From positions 124,001 through 188,000 of the forward strand of contig NZ_CP107796.1 in the NCBI RefSeq assembly GCF_036345995.1: 64,000 nucleotides of DNA, written 5' to 3'. The notes beneath the pieces were generated by a model, which was not told where the DNA came from, did no database searches, and worked only from the letters and a program-made list of their open reading frames with translations. The first letter of the stretch is position 1, and each line of letters starts with the position of its first letter. Shown piece after piece: positions 7,262 through 16,520 of this stretch. This stretch comes from Streptomyces sp. NBC_00557 (GTDB lineage: Bacteria > Actinomycetota > Actinomycetes > Streptomycetales > Streptomycetaceae). The position numbers were made by a program, and so were the translations under genes.

Positions 7262-7936
7262 TCAGGCCGCCATGGTCATCCCCCGCCCGAGACGGAAGCC
7301 GACACCGCGCACGGTCAGGATCCAGGAACTGTCACCGAGCTTGTTCCGCAGACTGTTGACGTGCGTGTCGATGGTCCGCCCGGCCGTGGCCCCGGCGCTC
7401 TTCTGCCACACCCGCGCCATGAGCTCCCTGCGGCTGAACACCGTGCCGGGCCGGGAGGCGAGCGTGTGCAGGAGGTCGAACTCCTTGCGTGTGAGGGAGA
7501 GCAGCCTTCCGGAGAGGTACACCTCGCGCCGGGCGGCGTCGACCCGCAGCGGACCGTGGACGATACAACTTCGGAGCGCAGCCACGCGGGCACGGCGCAG
7601 CACGGCCTCGATTCTCGCGATCAGCTCCTGCACACCGTAGGGTTTGTCGAGGCAGTCGTCGCACCCCGATTTCAGACACAGCACGCGTTCCAACTCGGTG
7701 GTGTGTTCCGTGACGGCGATGATCGGAGTGTCGGACGCGGCACGGATGTCCGCGCAGACCTGCAGGCCGTCGACGTCCGGCAGCCCCAGGTCGAGCAGCA
7801 CCAGGTCAGCCTGGTGATGCAGCTCCAGTGCCGCCTGGCCGGTTCCCACGCTCCAAGCGCCGTAACCGTTTTGCCGCAGTAAGTGGACGACGGACCGTGC
7901 ACAGGCGGCGTCGTGGTCCACTACCAGCACCCGCAT
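7262..7936 (-). CDS. OmpR/PhoB-family response regulator (orphan)
   Basis: 224-aa protein: receiver domain (residues 1-115) with acidic pocket D7/D9, phospho-acceptor D49 (VLLDLGLPDVDG) and conserved Lys in CLDKPYG; then a winged-helix DNA-binding domain (about 128-220) with LTRKEFDLLHTLASRPGTVFSRRELMARVW. The ATG at 7936 has AGGAAGGG upstream; the open frame continues further but without a start signal. No histidine kinase is adjacent, so the partner is elsewhere or absent. Transcription ends at the shared terminator at 7217-7256. Target genes unknown. Confidence 0.92.
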   Translation of the reverse strand: MRVLVVDHDAACARSVVHLLRQNGYGAWSVGTGQAALELHHQADLVLLDLGLPDVDGLQVCADIRAASDTPIIAVTEHTTELERVLCLKSGCDDCLDKPYGVQELIARIEAVLRRARVAALRSCIVHGPLRVDAARREVYLSGRLLSLTRKEFDLLHTLASRPGTVFSRRELMARVWQKSAGATAGRTIDTHVNSLRNKLGDSSWILTVRGVGFRLGRGMTMAA

Positions 7937-8275
7937 TGCTTGCCCTTCCTCTGTCCCACTCGCATGTTCCGCTGTCCGAAAGACACGGGGCCATGGGCGG
8001 GTCGTCCCGGCGGCACCAGGGATCCTCCCGGTACAACCCTGCGCCCGGTCGGCGGCCCCGCGGGCAGGACACGCCCACCGGGCGCGAGCAACCGCGGCAG
8101 CCATGGGAGCGTGCCGACCAGTGCCCGTCGACCTGGCGGTCTCACCCCGTTCCCTCCCCGCACCTGCATGGCCGAACACATGCGCAAGGGAGATGCATCA
8201 GGGTAAAAACCTTGAGCCAGTAACTGTCAACGAGTGGATGGCCAAATCTACCAATTCCCTTTGTATTCAAGGCCG
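7937..8275. other. Intergenic region upstream of the response regulator
   Basis: No gene supported. The stretch 8200-8280 is markedly AT-richer than its surroundings and could hold the regulator's promoter, but no clear hexamer pair was fixed. Confidence 0.4.
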
Positions 8276-8725
8276 TTAGGGCACGGGGCACCGCAGTGGA
8301 CCGGACGTGAGCGCTGGTAGAGGCCTGTTCTCTCGCGTCAACCGGCGACGTACGCCGCACGCCGTATGCCGAATCTCACAGACCCTCACCCCGGCGATCC
8401 CGACGGCGAGACTCGCCCGGGGCGGCCAACGCACGACTGCTGGTGTGGGTGAGCGGCCGGATCGTTCCCGGGACGCCGCCCGTTCGGGCTGCTGTGCGCG
8501 CCGACGGGACTGCTTCGTCATACTGGCGGCGCGTTGGGCGATCACATCGGACAGGGACGGCTCCAAACCCGCCACGCTGTCCAGGACATCGAGAGCGCGC
8601 AGGGTATCGAGGCGGCTCGAGCGCAGCTCTGCGAGTTCCCGCTCGCCCTGCCTCAGCCGTCCCTGTGCCGCGTGGACCTCGTTCTCGGCCACGGCCGGCC
8701 GGCCGCGGTGTGCCGTTCGCAACAA
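8276..8725 (-). CDS. Doubtful hypothetical protein, possibly degraded
   Basis: An open frame of 149 residues. The first 65 look protein-like and coiled-coil forming (AENEVHAAQGRLRQGEREL, then SSRLDTLRALDVLDSVAGLE), while the remainder is Arg/Pro-rich and noise-like. No ribosome site stands out at the start. It may be the surviving N-terminal part of a decayed gene. No family recognised. Confidence 0.25.
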   Translation of the reverse strand: MLRTAHRGRPAVAENEVHAAQGRLRQGERELAELRSSRLDTLRALDVLDSVAGLEPSLSDVIAQRAASMTKQSRRRAQQPERAASRERSGRSPTPAVVRWPPRASLAVGIAGVRVCEIRHTACGVRRRLTRENRPLPALTSGPLRCPVP

Positions 8726-8888
8726 GGTGCTCGGCCGCGTCCCGTCCGGAGCCCGGTTCGGCAGATCGCGGCGGCCTCGCCGGGCGCAGGGCCCGGCGAG
8801 GCCGCCGTGGGCAGGTCGACCGGCGTCGGCGTGGCCGGGTGAGGCCCCGCTGCTAGCACGTGGACAGGCCGGCCGGTGGGTCGTGCGG

Positions 8889-8962
8889 GGTGTTCACGTT
8901 GCCGCCCCAGGAGTAGACGTGAACACCTGTGAGCCGAGCACCTACCCCCGTGAGGTGCTCGG
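8889..8962 (-). terminator. Tandem hairpins after the CHAP gene
   Basis: Hairpin 1: CCGAGCACCT (8934-8943) pairs exactly with AGGTGCTCGG (8953-8962), 9-nt loop, 8 bp beyond the CHAP stop. Hairpin 2: GGTGTTCACGT (8889-8899) pairs with ACGTGAACACC (8917-8927). Together a tandem terminator for the leftward gene. Confidence 0.8.
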
Positions 8963-8970
8963 ACAGCAGG

Positions 8971-9570
8971 TCAGTGGTCCCAGGCCGGGTAGCCGTAGCC
9001 CCAGATCAGATGGCTGGAGCGGGAGTACTTGAGTCGCCTCACCTCGTTGGAGCGGTTGCCTTCGACCGTGTAGACGTAGGTGTCGTCGTAGGACGTCACG
9101 ATCCCGATGTGGTCCTCTCCGTTGCGCCCGTTGAGGTCGAAGAAGATCACGCAGCCTTCGCGCGGCCCGCCACCGGTGGCCCCGCGGCGGTAAAACCGGT
9201 GGTGTTTCCTGAACCACTTGAGGTGGTCGGGGACGTACTTCTGCTTGCCGCCGACAGCCGGCAGTTGGCCGGCTTCGTGGAAGACCCAGCTGACGAAGAT
9301 GTCGCACCACTCCTGACCGTCGGCGCCGTACCACCGACCGTACTTGGTGTGGTTGGTTCCGCTTTCCCGGTAGCCGACCTCCCTCTTGGCGATTCGGGTG
9401 ACCTTCGTCGAGGGCGCGTTCGGATCCATCGGCGCGACGGCGTCCAGCACGGCCAGTTCGGCCGACGACAGCTCCTGGCTGGGGTCGACCGGCTTGTGCA
9501 CCTCGGCGAGTGCGTCTGTCCGACCGCGGGAAGCGGCGGAATGTTCCTGCGGGGTGATGGGCCCGGTCAC
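8971..9570 (-). CDS. CHAP-domain amidase/endopeptidase-like protein
   Basis: 199-aa protein with a C-terminal CHAP/NlpC-P60-type domain (residues about 65-199): catalytic Cys in GQEWCDIFVSWVFHEAG and His in EDHIGIVTSYDD, followed by the YTVEGNRS motif typical of CHAP amidases. These enzymes cut peptide cross-links in peptidoglycan. GTG at 9570 is chosen because AAGGAG lies 5 nt upstream; the longer frame has no signal. No classical signal peptide is present at this start, so export may be by another route or the protein may act on internal or prophage-type substrates. Two hairpins follow the stop. Confidence 0.85.
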   Translation of the reverse strand: MTGPITPQEHSAASRGRTDALAEVHKPVDPSQELSSAELAVLDAVAPMDPNAPSTKVTRIAKREVGYRESGTNHTKYGRWYGADGQEWCDIFVSWVFHEAGQLPAVGGKQKYVPDHLKWFRKHHRFYRRGATGGGPREGCVIFFDLNGRNGEDHIGIVTSYDDTYVYTVEGNRSNEVRRLKYSRSSHLIWGYGYPAWDH

Positions 9571-10006
9571 AGTCACTCCTTCGTGATATCTGTGCGCAAC
9601 AGTGACTGATTGCTCATACGTGACAGGTGGCGGGCGAGACGACGTGGCACGCAGGGCCGACGTCGCCCGTCGAGACGGTGTCCGGCGCCCGCTGAACACC
9701 AGGTTCCGGGCCGACTGGTTGTTGCGCAGGCCCCTGTCTCGGCGTGAAACAAACATCGGCAGGCGAGGGCTCGCTCATTCACGCTGGTGAGCTGGACGTG
9801 TCGACTGCGGGGCCAGGGAAGAGGGTGTCCCGCTCTGGCGATCCGGCTCCGGGCGGACTGCGGATGGATCCACCGTTGACCCGCGAAGCGTGAGTTTGGA
9901 TCGACGATCTGCTACTCGGGCGGGGGAACGTCCGTCCGGACACGGCCCGGGACTGGCCGACGTGGCGCGTGCCCGTCAGGCGAGTGCGTCGTGTGAGCCA
10001 ACCGGT
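9571..10006. other. Intergenic region upstream of the CHAP gene
   Basis: About 440 bp between the WD40-gene terminator and the CHAP start. It should contain the CHAP promoter. No gene, repeat or obvious operator was found. Confidence 0.4.
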
Positions 10007-10049
10007 CGGCACCCCGGCGTCGGCGGGGGAACGCGGGGCCGGGGTGCCG
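10007..10049 (-). terminator. Terminator of the WD40 gene
   Basis: CGGCACCCCGGC (10007-10018) pairs perfectly with GCCGGGGTGCCG (10038-10049), 12-bp stem, 19-nt loop, 20 bp beyond the stop of the leftward WD40 gene. Confidence 0.75.
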
Positions 10050-10069
10050 GCAGTGCGGGGTGGGGCTCG

Positions 10070-13000
10070 TCATGCACGGCATGGCTGAGCGTAGGGGAGT
10101 TCCCGTACGTAATCCCGCCATTGCGCCGGGGTGAGTTGACCGGCGGTGGTGGCGCAGATCCGCCGGATCGCCCGGCCGAGGCCGAAGGGTGTGAACTCGA
10201 TCGTGCCGTCCGGTCCGGCTGTGGCCAGGAGCTGCCCGTCCGGGCGGTACGCGGCCGTCTCTATCGCCTCGGTGTGCCCCGCGGTGAGCGCCCTGCCCCA
10301 GGGGACCGGCCGGGTGAGGTCGGTCAGGTCCCACAGCAGGACGCTGCGGTCCTCGCCGGCGGAGGCCAGCGTGCGGCCGTCAGCGCTGAAGCCCACCCAG
10401 GTCACCCGGCCGGTGTGCCCGGTCAGTGAGCTACCGATGGGCGAGGCGTGCGCGGGGGAACTGACGTTCCACAGGCGTACGTCGTGGCCGACGCCGGCGG
10501 TGGCCAGCAGCCGTCCGTCAGGGCTGAAGGCGCCCCACAGGGTGCCGCCCGTGTCGCCTGTGCGGATGTCCGGCAGGGGCCTGGGGCGGACCGGGTCGCG
10601 GATGTCCCACAGGCGGACCTTGTCGTCCTCGCTCGTGCTGGCCAGGGTACGGCCGTCCGGGCTGACGCCCGCCCAGTGGACGAAGCTGATGTGGCCGGTC
10701 AGCGGGCTGCCCAGGGCGGCGGGGCGGGCGGGATCGGTAACGTTCCACAGGCGAAGGCCGTACTTGGGGCCGCCTGTGACCAGTACACGTCCGTCGGGAG
10801 TGAAGGCCAGCACGCCGTCGTCCTGGTCGGCGCCGCCGGTGCGGATCAGGCCTGCCTGCCGGGGACGGCCCGGGGCGGAGACGTCCCACAGCCGCACGGT
10901 GCCGTCGCTGTCGGCGCTCGCGAGCAACCGGCCCCGGGGCTGGAACATCACCCGGAGGGCGAGGCGCTCACCCGGCAGCTCGCTCAACTGCCTGCCGCCC
11001 GCAGGGTCACGGACGTCCCACAGCCGTACCCTTCCGTCGCTCGCGCTGGCCAGCACGCGGCCGTCCCGGCCGTACGCGATGCCGGTGACGCTGCCGAGAT
11101 GGCCGGCCAGGAAGGCACGCGGCAGCTGCCACAGACGTACGGTGTGGTCATCGCTCGCGCTGGCCAGCGACCGTCCGTCGGGGCTGAACGCCAGCCAGTT
11201 GACGAACCCGGTGTGGCCGATCAACGGCTGCCCGAGGGCGGCCGGATGCATCGGGTCGGAGACGTCCCAGAGCCGGATGGTGTGGTCCGCGCCGGCCGTG
11301 GCGAGTGTTCGGCCGTCGGGTGAGAACGCCACCGCGAGCAGGGTGTCGGTGTGGCCGGTCAGCGGCCCGCCCAGTGGCTTGGTGCGCGCCGGGTCCGAGA
11401 CGTCCCACAGCCGCACCTTGCGGTCGTTTCCCACGCTGGCCATGAGCTTGCTGTCCCGGCGGAAGGCGACCGCGTAGACGACGTCCGGGTTGCTCAGCGG
11501 CTTCCGCCACGGCTGCGGGCGGGTCGGGTCGGTGACGTTCCAGAGGCGGATCACATGATCGTGGCCGGGGGCCGCCACCGTACGGCCGTCCGGGCTGAAA
11601 GCGGCCGAGGCGACGGCCTCGCCGGCCCCGGTGAGCGGGGGGCCCAGGGCCTTGGCGTGCGCGGGGTCGGAGACGTCCCACAGCCGGACGGTGTGGTCTT
11701 GGCTGGCGGTGGCCAGGGTGCGTCCGTCGCGGCTGAACGACACGGAGAAGACGAAATCGCGGTGCCCGGTCAGCGGCCTGCCCAGGGCCTTGGGATGCGC
11801 CGGATCGCGGACGTCCCACAGCCGGGCGGTACGGTCCCGGCCGGCGCTGGCCAGGGTGTGACCGTCCGGGGAGAACTGCAGCCAGTACACCCAGTCGGTG
11901 TGCCCGGTCAGCGGCCTGCCGAGCGGGACGGGGTGCGCGGGGTCGGCCAGGCTCCACAGCCGGATGGTGTCGTCACCGGCCCCGGTGGCGAGGGTGCGCC
12001 CGTCGGGTGAGAACGCCACCGCGTACACCGGCTGGGAGTGTCCGGGCAGTACGGAGGACAGCGAGATGTTCTGCGTGTCCAGCAGGCCCGCGGTGGCTTC
12101 ACGGTCGGACCGCAGCCGGTACGCCGCCACATACATCCGGGCCGCCAGCGACGGATCGGTCGCGTTCAGCTGGCCCGCCTCGGCCACCACCTGCTCGGCC
12201 ACTGCGCGGTCACGGCCGGCGCGGGCCAGCGAGCGCTGCTGGAAGGCGATGACAGCGACCGTCGACGCGAGCAGAAACAGGGCGGACACCGCGGCCAGCA
12301 GCGCCCGGATACGCCGGGCGGTGCGAGCCGCCACCCGCCGCTCCTGCTCGCGGGCGGCGATGCTGGCGTCGAGGAACTCGGCCTCAACCGGGGTGAGGTC
12401 CGCGCGATACCCGGTCAGGCATTCCTCGGCGGTGACCAGGCGGGTGCCGCGGTACAGGGCTCCAGGATCCCGGTCGAGCGCGTCCCAGGCCCGGGCGGCC
12501 TCGGTGAGCTGGCGGTGGACCCGAAGCCGTTCGCGGGCGCCGTCGATCCAAGACTGCAGTCGCGGCCAGGCGGTGATCAACGCTTCGTGCGCCAGGTGCA
12601 CCATGTCGCCGTCGAGTGTGACCAGCCGCGCGCGGGCCAGTTGGTCCAGCACCGAGGCCGTGTCGGCGGACTGGCCGGTGGTGCTCAGCGCCTGCAGTTC
12701 GGCGTGCTCGGCGGGACGGCTGGTGTCCTGGGCCCCTTCACCCGGCGTGACCAGGCGCAGCAGGATACGCCGGGCGGCCTCGGCCCGATCCGGCGAGAGG
12801 CGGGTGTACAGCTCTTCGGCGGTGCGCGTGAGGGCGCCGTGCACACCACCTGCGGCCTCGTAGGCAGCCAGCGTGAGGGTGCGGCCTCTGCGGCGGCGCC
12901 AGGTCTCCAGCAAAGCGTGGGACATCAGCGGCAGTCCGCCGGGCTCCTCGGCGACGTCCTCCACGATCCTCGCCGTCAACGTACGCTCGACGATCAGCCC

Positions 13001-13864
13001 TGCGGCCGCGGCGGGTTTGACGATCGCCTCGCGCAGTTCCGCCGGCCCCATGGGGCCGAGCAGGAAGGTCGCGTCGGTGAGGGCGGCGGCGAGCGGACGG
13101 TGGTCGGCGCAACGGCTGAGGAAGTCCGCCCGTACCGCGATCACCACCCGCAGTCTGCTCTCCGGTTCCACCGCGCTCACCAGCAGGTCGAGAAAAGCCG
13201 CACGCTCCACCGGGTCCGAGCACAGGGTGAAGAGCTCCTCGAACTGATCGACCACGACCACCGTTTCACCAACGCTCTGGCTTGCGGTCAACGCGCGGGC
13301 GTGGGTGGACGCCGGCCGCGGCCCCGGGGTGAGGATCCGTATCGCTGCCAGTCGGCACGTCGATGACTGCTGGTCCTGGAGGGACGGGACGAGCCCCGCG
13401 CGCAGGAGGGAGGACTTGCCGCTGCCGGACGCGCCCACCACCGCGACCATGCGGCAGGCCCGCACCCGCTCGGTCAGTCGGGCCACGAGCTGGTCGCGCC
13501 CGAAGAACAGATGACGATCGCTGGGTTCGAAGCGGGCCAGCCCTCGATACGGGGCGTCCGCGTCATCGGCGTCCTGCTGCTCGGCGGCCACTTCCCGGGC
13601 CACCGCCCGCCAGCGCGGCTCCCATTCCTCGGGCTCCGCCCCGCATGCCCGCACATAGGCCAGCACCACCTCCAGCGACGGCAGTTGGCCGCCTGCGGCC
13701 GCCCTCGACAAGGTGGCGACCGAATAGCCGGTGCGCTGCGCCATGGCCCGGTAGGTCAGGCCCCCGGCCTCTTGGCGCAGCTTGCGTAAGTCGAACGCGA
13801 ATCGCTGGACCGGCCCGGCCGACGGATCCAGCGGTCCCTCACGACGCCCCATCCCGTCCCCCAT
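10070..13864 (-). CDS. HTH - STAND-like NTPase - WD40 signalling protein
   Basis: 1264-aa multidomain protein. Order: an XRE-type helix-turn-helix (residues about 20-80, TYRAMAQRTGYSVATLSRAA); a novel-STAND NTPase (about 105-480) beginning PYRGLARFEPSDRHLFFGR, with Walker A VVGASGSGKSSLLRAG and Walker B VVVVDQFEELF; one transmembrane helix near residue 520 (ALLAAVSALFLLASTVAVIAF); then 14 WD40 repeats (each ending R-L-W-(D/N)-V or a variant), enough for two seven-blade propellers. The final repeat is degenerate (IEFTPF). STAND ATPases act as ligand-gated switches; the membrane segment puts the propellers on the far side or in a second compartment. Single-gene unit with its own terminator. Confidence 0.9.
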   Translation of the reverse strand: MGDGMGRREGPLDPSAGPVQRFAFDLRKLRQEAGGLTYRAMAQRTGYSVATLSRAAAGGQLPSLEVVLAYVRACGAEPEEWEPRWRAVAREVAAEQQDADDADAPYRGLARFEPSDRHLFFGRDQLVARLTERVRACRMVAVVGASGSGKSSLLRAGLVPSLQDQQSSTCRLAAIRILTPGPRPASTHARALTASQSVGETVVVVDQFEELFTLCSDPVERAAFLDLLVSAVEPESRLRVVIAVRADFLSRCADHRPLAAALTDATFLLGPMGPAELREAIVKPAAAAGLIVERTLTARIVEDVAEEPGGLPLMSHALLETWRRRRGRTLTLAAYEAAGGVHGALTRTAEELYTRLSPDRAEAARRILLRLVTPGEGAQDTSRPAEHAELQALSTTGQSADTASVLDQLARARLVTLDGDMVHLAHEALITAWPRLQSWIDGARERLRVHRQLTEAARAWDALDRDPGALYRGTRLVTAEECLTGYRADLTPVEAEFLDASIAAREQERRVAARTARRIRALLAAVSALFLLASTVAVIAFQQRSLARAGRDRAVAEQVVAEAGQLNATDPSLAARMYVAAYRLRSDREATAGLLDTQNISLSSVLPGHSQPVYAVAFSPDGRTLATGAGDDTIRLWSLADPAHPVPLGRPLTGHTDWVYWLQFSPDGHTLASAGRDRTARLWDVRDPAHPKALGRPLTGHRDFVFSVSFSRDGRTLATASQDHTVRLWDVSDPAHAKALGPPLTGAGEAVASAAFSPDGRTVAAPGHDHVIRLWNVTDPTRPQPWRKPLSNPDVVYAVAFRRDSKLMASVGNDRKVRLWDVSDPARTKPLGGPLTGHTDTLLAVAFSPDGRTLATAGADHTIRLWDVSDPMHPAALGQPLIGHTGFVNWLAFSPDGRSLASASDDHTVRLWQLPRAFLAGHLGSVTGIAYGRDGRVLASASDGRVRLWDVRDPAGGRQLSELPGERLALRVMFQPRGRLLASADSDGTVRLWDVSAPGRPRQAGLIRTGGADQDDGVLAFTPDGRVLVTGGPKYGLRLWNVTDPARPAALGSPLTGHISFVHWAGVSPDGRTLASTSEDDKVRLWDIRDPVRPRPLPDIRTGDTGGTLWGAFSPDGRLLATAGVGHDVRLWNVSSPAHASPIGSSLTGHTGRVTWVGFSADGRTLASAGEDRSVLLWDLTDLTRPVPWGRALTAGHTEAIETAAYRPDGQLLATAGPDGTIEFTPFGLGRAIRRICATTAGQLTPAQWRDYVRELPYAQPCRA

Positions 13865-14218
13865 GGTCAATCCCGTCAGTGAGGGACAACAGTGGCACCT
13901 TCTTCGTCACCGTCGCATCCCTGACCAGCTTCTTTCAGCCGATCGGCGCCTACGGCCGACCTGCCTCGACGTTTGTTGCACTCGGCGATGCAGGCATGCG
14001 CAACAACGTGCCGGACCAGAAGCATGGGGCGTGACAGCAGCCGGGCAGGTCGATGGCGGCTGCTGCTGCATGGCCGTGGCCGCGTCCACCGCCCGCAACG
14101 GCCCGTTGCCTTCGGCGCGCGGCCCCGGGGGCGGGCGAACGGCGCCGTCGCAGGCGCCACAGAGCCGGGACCGGTGGTGAGAGGTGCAGGACGTGAAACG
14201 AGTGAAAGGAGTCCACGA
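13865..14218. other. Divergent intergenic region
   Basis: 354 bp between the WD40 gene (leftward) and the lysozyme gene (rightward). It should carry both promoters. No gene or convincing operator seen. Confidence 0.4.
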
Positions 14219-15448
14219 ATGACGCTTCTTCTCAGAACTCCTCGCCATTCCCAGGGGTGCGTGCCAAGACGCGCTGCGCGGGCGCGGTTACTCAGCGGGC
14301 TGACCGTGGTGACCGTCACGGCCGCACTGCTTGTCGCCCCGACCGCGGCATCGGCGACAGCCCAGGAAACACGGCCGCGGCAGGCCACGGATGCTGCCGT
14401 GCGCGGACTGGACGTCAGCGCCTACCAGGAGACCGTGGACTGGTCTGCGGTCGCCGCGGACGGAGCCTCCTTCGCCTACGTCAAGGCGACCGAGGGCACC
14501 TCCTACATCAGTTCCCGCTTCACCCAGCAGTACGACGGTGCGGCAGCAGCCGGCCTGATCCGCGGCGCCTATCACTTCGCCAGGCCGGACAAGGCTTCCG
14601 GCAGCGCCCAGGCCGACTACTTCGTCGACCATGGAGGCGCCTGGCAACCCGACGGCAAGACCCTCCCCGGCGTCCTGGACATCGAGGCCACACGGGGCCT
14701 GCCGACCTGCTACGGGGTCAGCCCCAGTGCGACGGTCCGCTGGATCGCCTCATTCGACGACGAATACCGGCGCCGTACCGGCCGGCACCCGGTGATCAAC
14801 ACCAACACGTCGTGGTGGTCGCAGTGCACCGGCAACTCCTCCGCCTTCGCCGCGACCAACCTGATCTGGATCGGCAGCTGGACCGGCACCCCGCACCCCC
14901 TGCCCAACGGCTGGTCCTCGTACGCCTTCTGGCAGACCTCCGACTCCGGCACCTTTCCCGGTGACCAGGACGTCTTCAACGGCACCGAGCAGGACCTGCG
15001 GAACCTCGCCGCCAACGGCACCTACACGCCCCCACCGCCGCCGCCGGCCGGCGCATGGCCGATCGTCCAGCAGGGTTACAGCGGCCGCCAGGTGACCACC
15101 GTCCAGTACCTCCTCAACGCCCATGGCGCGGCACTGTCGGTCGACGGCTCCTTCGGAACGGCCACGCATGACGCCGTGGTCGCCTTCCAGACCCGCAACC
15201 AGCTCACCCCCGACGGCATCGTCGGCCCCAAGACCTGGCAAGCCCTCATCACCACCGTCAAAGAAGGGGACCACGGCCCGGCCGTCAGAGCGGCGCAGAC
15301 GGAACTGAAAGCCCACGGCGCGGCCCTGTCGGTCGACGGCTCCTTCGGAACGGCCACGCATGACGCCGTGGTCGCCTTCCAGACCCGCAACCAGCTCACC
15401 CCCGACGGCATCGTCGGCCCCAGCACATGGCTGGCGCTGGTCAACTGA
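14219..15448 (+). CDS. Secreted GH25 lysozyme with two peptidoglycan-binding domains
   Basis: 409-aa exported muramidase. A Sec signal peptide occupies residues 1-46 (twin Arg then LTVVTVTAALLVAPTAASA). The GH25 catalytic domain follows (about 60-260) with GLDVSAYQ, the catalytic D-x-E in VLDIEATRG, and the YAFWQTSDSG end strand. After a PPPPPP linker come two PG_binding_1 domains (about 280-340 and 345-409; QYLLNAHGA...DGSFGTAT..VVAFQ...DGIVGPKTW). Start ATG at 14219 has AAAGGAG upstream. It cleaves the MurNAc-GlcNAc bond. The two binding domains are encoded by near-identical DNA (see repeat). Confidence 0.95.
   Translation: MTLLLRTPRHSQGCVPRRAARARLLSGLTVVTVTAALLVAPTAASATAQETRPRQATDAAVRGLDVSAYQETVDWSAVAADGASFAYVKATEGTSYISSRFTQQYDGAAAAGLIRGAYHFARPDKASGSAQADYFVDHGGAWQPDGKTLPGVLDIEATRGLPTCYGVSPSATVRWIASFDDEYRRRTGRHPVINTNTSWWSQCTGNSSAFAATNLIWIGSWTGTPHPLPNGWSSYAFWQTSDSGTFPGDQDVFNGTEQDLRNLAANGTYTPPPPPPAGAWPIVQQGYSGRQVTTVQYLLNAHGAALSVDGSFGTATHDAVVAFQTRNQLTPDGIVGPKTWQALITTVKEGDHGPAVRAAQTELKAHGAALSVDGSFGTATHDAVVAFQTRNQLTPDGIVGPSTWLALVN
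15134..15422 (+). repeat. 97-bp exact direct repeat inside the lysozyme gene
   Basis: Bases 15134-15230 recur identically at 15326-15422, 192 bp (64 codons) downstream, covering most of each peptidoglycan-binding domain. Identity including silent positions implies a very recent duplication or ongoing gene conversion. Confidence 0.9.
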
Positions 15449-15585
15449 CCCCACCCGAAGCCGACCCACCCCTGATCGGGCCGCCGGCACTCGCTCGACA
15501 GTGCATGCCGGAATCCAAGTGCCCGCAACCCCCGATCTGCGGAGAACAACACCGCACAATCGAAATCTCAGAAAGTGGGAGACAC

Positions 15586-16053
15586 ATGCGATCGAATGCC
15601 GTGACGAGGGCCGTCGTGAGTGCCGTTGCCGTTGCCGGAATAACCGCCGGAAGCCTCGCGGGCGCAAGCGCGGGCTTCGCGGCGTCCCAGCCGGCCGCCA
15701 GGCCCACCGCGAGCAACCAGAGGGTCTCCATCCTCGCAGTGAACAACCTCGGCCTGACCACCACCCAGGCCAAGCACTGGCAGTGCGAACTGCGCAACGA
15801 CGGTTTCGACCCCGGCGCGATCGACGGACAGCTGGGCACCGACAGCTGGAAGGCGGCCCAGAGGTTCTTCAACTGGGGCGGCTACTACATCGACGGCAAG
15901 CTCACAGTGGACGGCATCGTCGGGACCGAAACGATCAAGGCGCTGCAGGACTTCCTGAACGCCCACTCCTACTCCCTCGTCATCGACGGGGTCGCCGGAC
16001 CGAAGACCAAGGCCGCTTTCGCGGACTACAACACCACCAACCACTGCGGATAG
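15586..16053 (+). CDS. Secreted peptidoglycan-binding protein
   Basis: 155-aa exported protein. Signal peptide at residues 1-33 (MRSNAVTRAVVSAVAVAGIT, cleavage near ASA-GFA). The mature part contains a PG_binding_1-like fold of two half repeats (CELRNDGFDPGAIDGQLGTDSWKAAQRF and GTETIKALQDFLNAH..VIDGVAGPKT) with the DG-x-x-G signature repeated three times. No catalytic domain. ATG with GTGGGAGA upstream, 138 bp after the lysozyme, so possibly co-expressed. Could be a wall-anchored adaptor or a small regulator of wall hydrolases. A short hairpin (AGCAGC/GCTGCT) overlaps the stop. Confidence 0.85.
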   Translation: MRSNAVTRAVVSAVAVAGITAGSLAGASAGFAASQPAARPTASNQRVSILAVNNLGLTTTQAKHWQCELRNDGFDPGAIDGQLGTDSWKAAQRFFNWGGYYIDGKLTVDGIVGTETIKALQDFLNAHSYSLVIDGVAGPKTKAAFADYNTTNHCG

Positions 16054-16119
16054 CAGCCGACGCTGCTCCTCCCGCCGTCTCGGTGCGCAAGCCCGACGAC
16101 ACGGCCCACGCCGCACCGG

Positions 16120-16520
16120 CCGGCCAGCCAGCGCCGCTGCAGTTCGGCGAACGACCGCTCGGCCTGGCTGATCCAGGACGAGTGGGTCGGGGCGAAGTTC
16201 AGCTGGACCAAGGGGTGGACCAGAAGCCACTTGTGCACTGTCGGTGCCTTGTGGGCGGAGAGGTTGTCGCAGATCACGTGGACCGCCAAGCCGGGATCGG
16301 TCTGGCGGTCGATCTCGTCCAGGAAGTCGCGGAAGTCCACGGCGCGGTGCTGCGCGGACAGCTTCGCGATCATCTTGCCGGTGGCGGTGTTCAAGGCGGC
16401 GAACCGGTCCACGGTGCCGTGCCGGACGTGGTCGAAGCTGGGCCGCGCAGGCGTGCCGGGCACCGTCGGCAGCACCGGAGCGGTCCGCTCAAGGGCCTGA
16501 AGCAGTGGTTTCTCGTCCAT
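16120..16520 (-). mobile_element. IS630-family transposase C-terminal fragment
   Basis: The reading frame from 16520 starts MDEKPLLQALERTAPVLP and contains the IS630/DDE signatures: HGTVDRFAALNTATGKMI, VHVICDNLSAHKAPTVHKWL (second catalytic Asp) and NFAPTHSSWISQAERSFAEL (final Glu). The N-terminal third of the transposase and both IS ends are missing, so this is a dead fragment. It is fused in frame, by chance, to lysA and kdpD sequence upstream. Confidence 0.85.
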
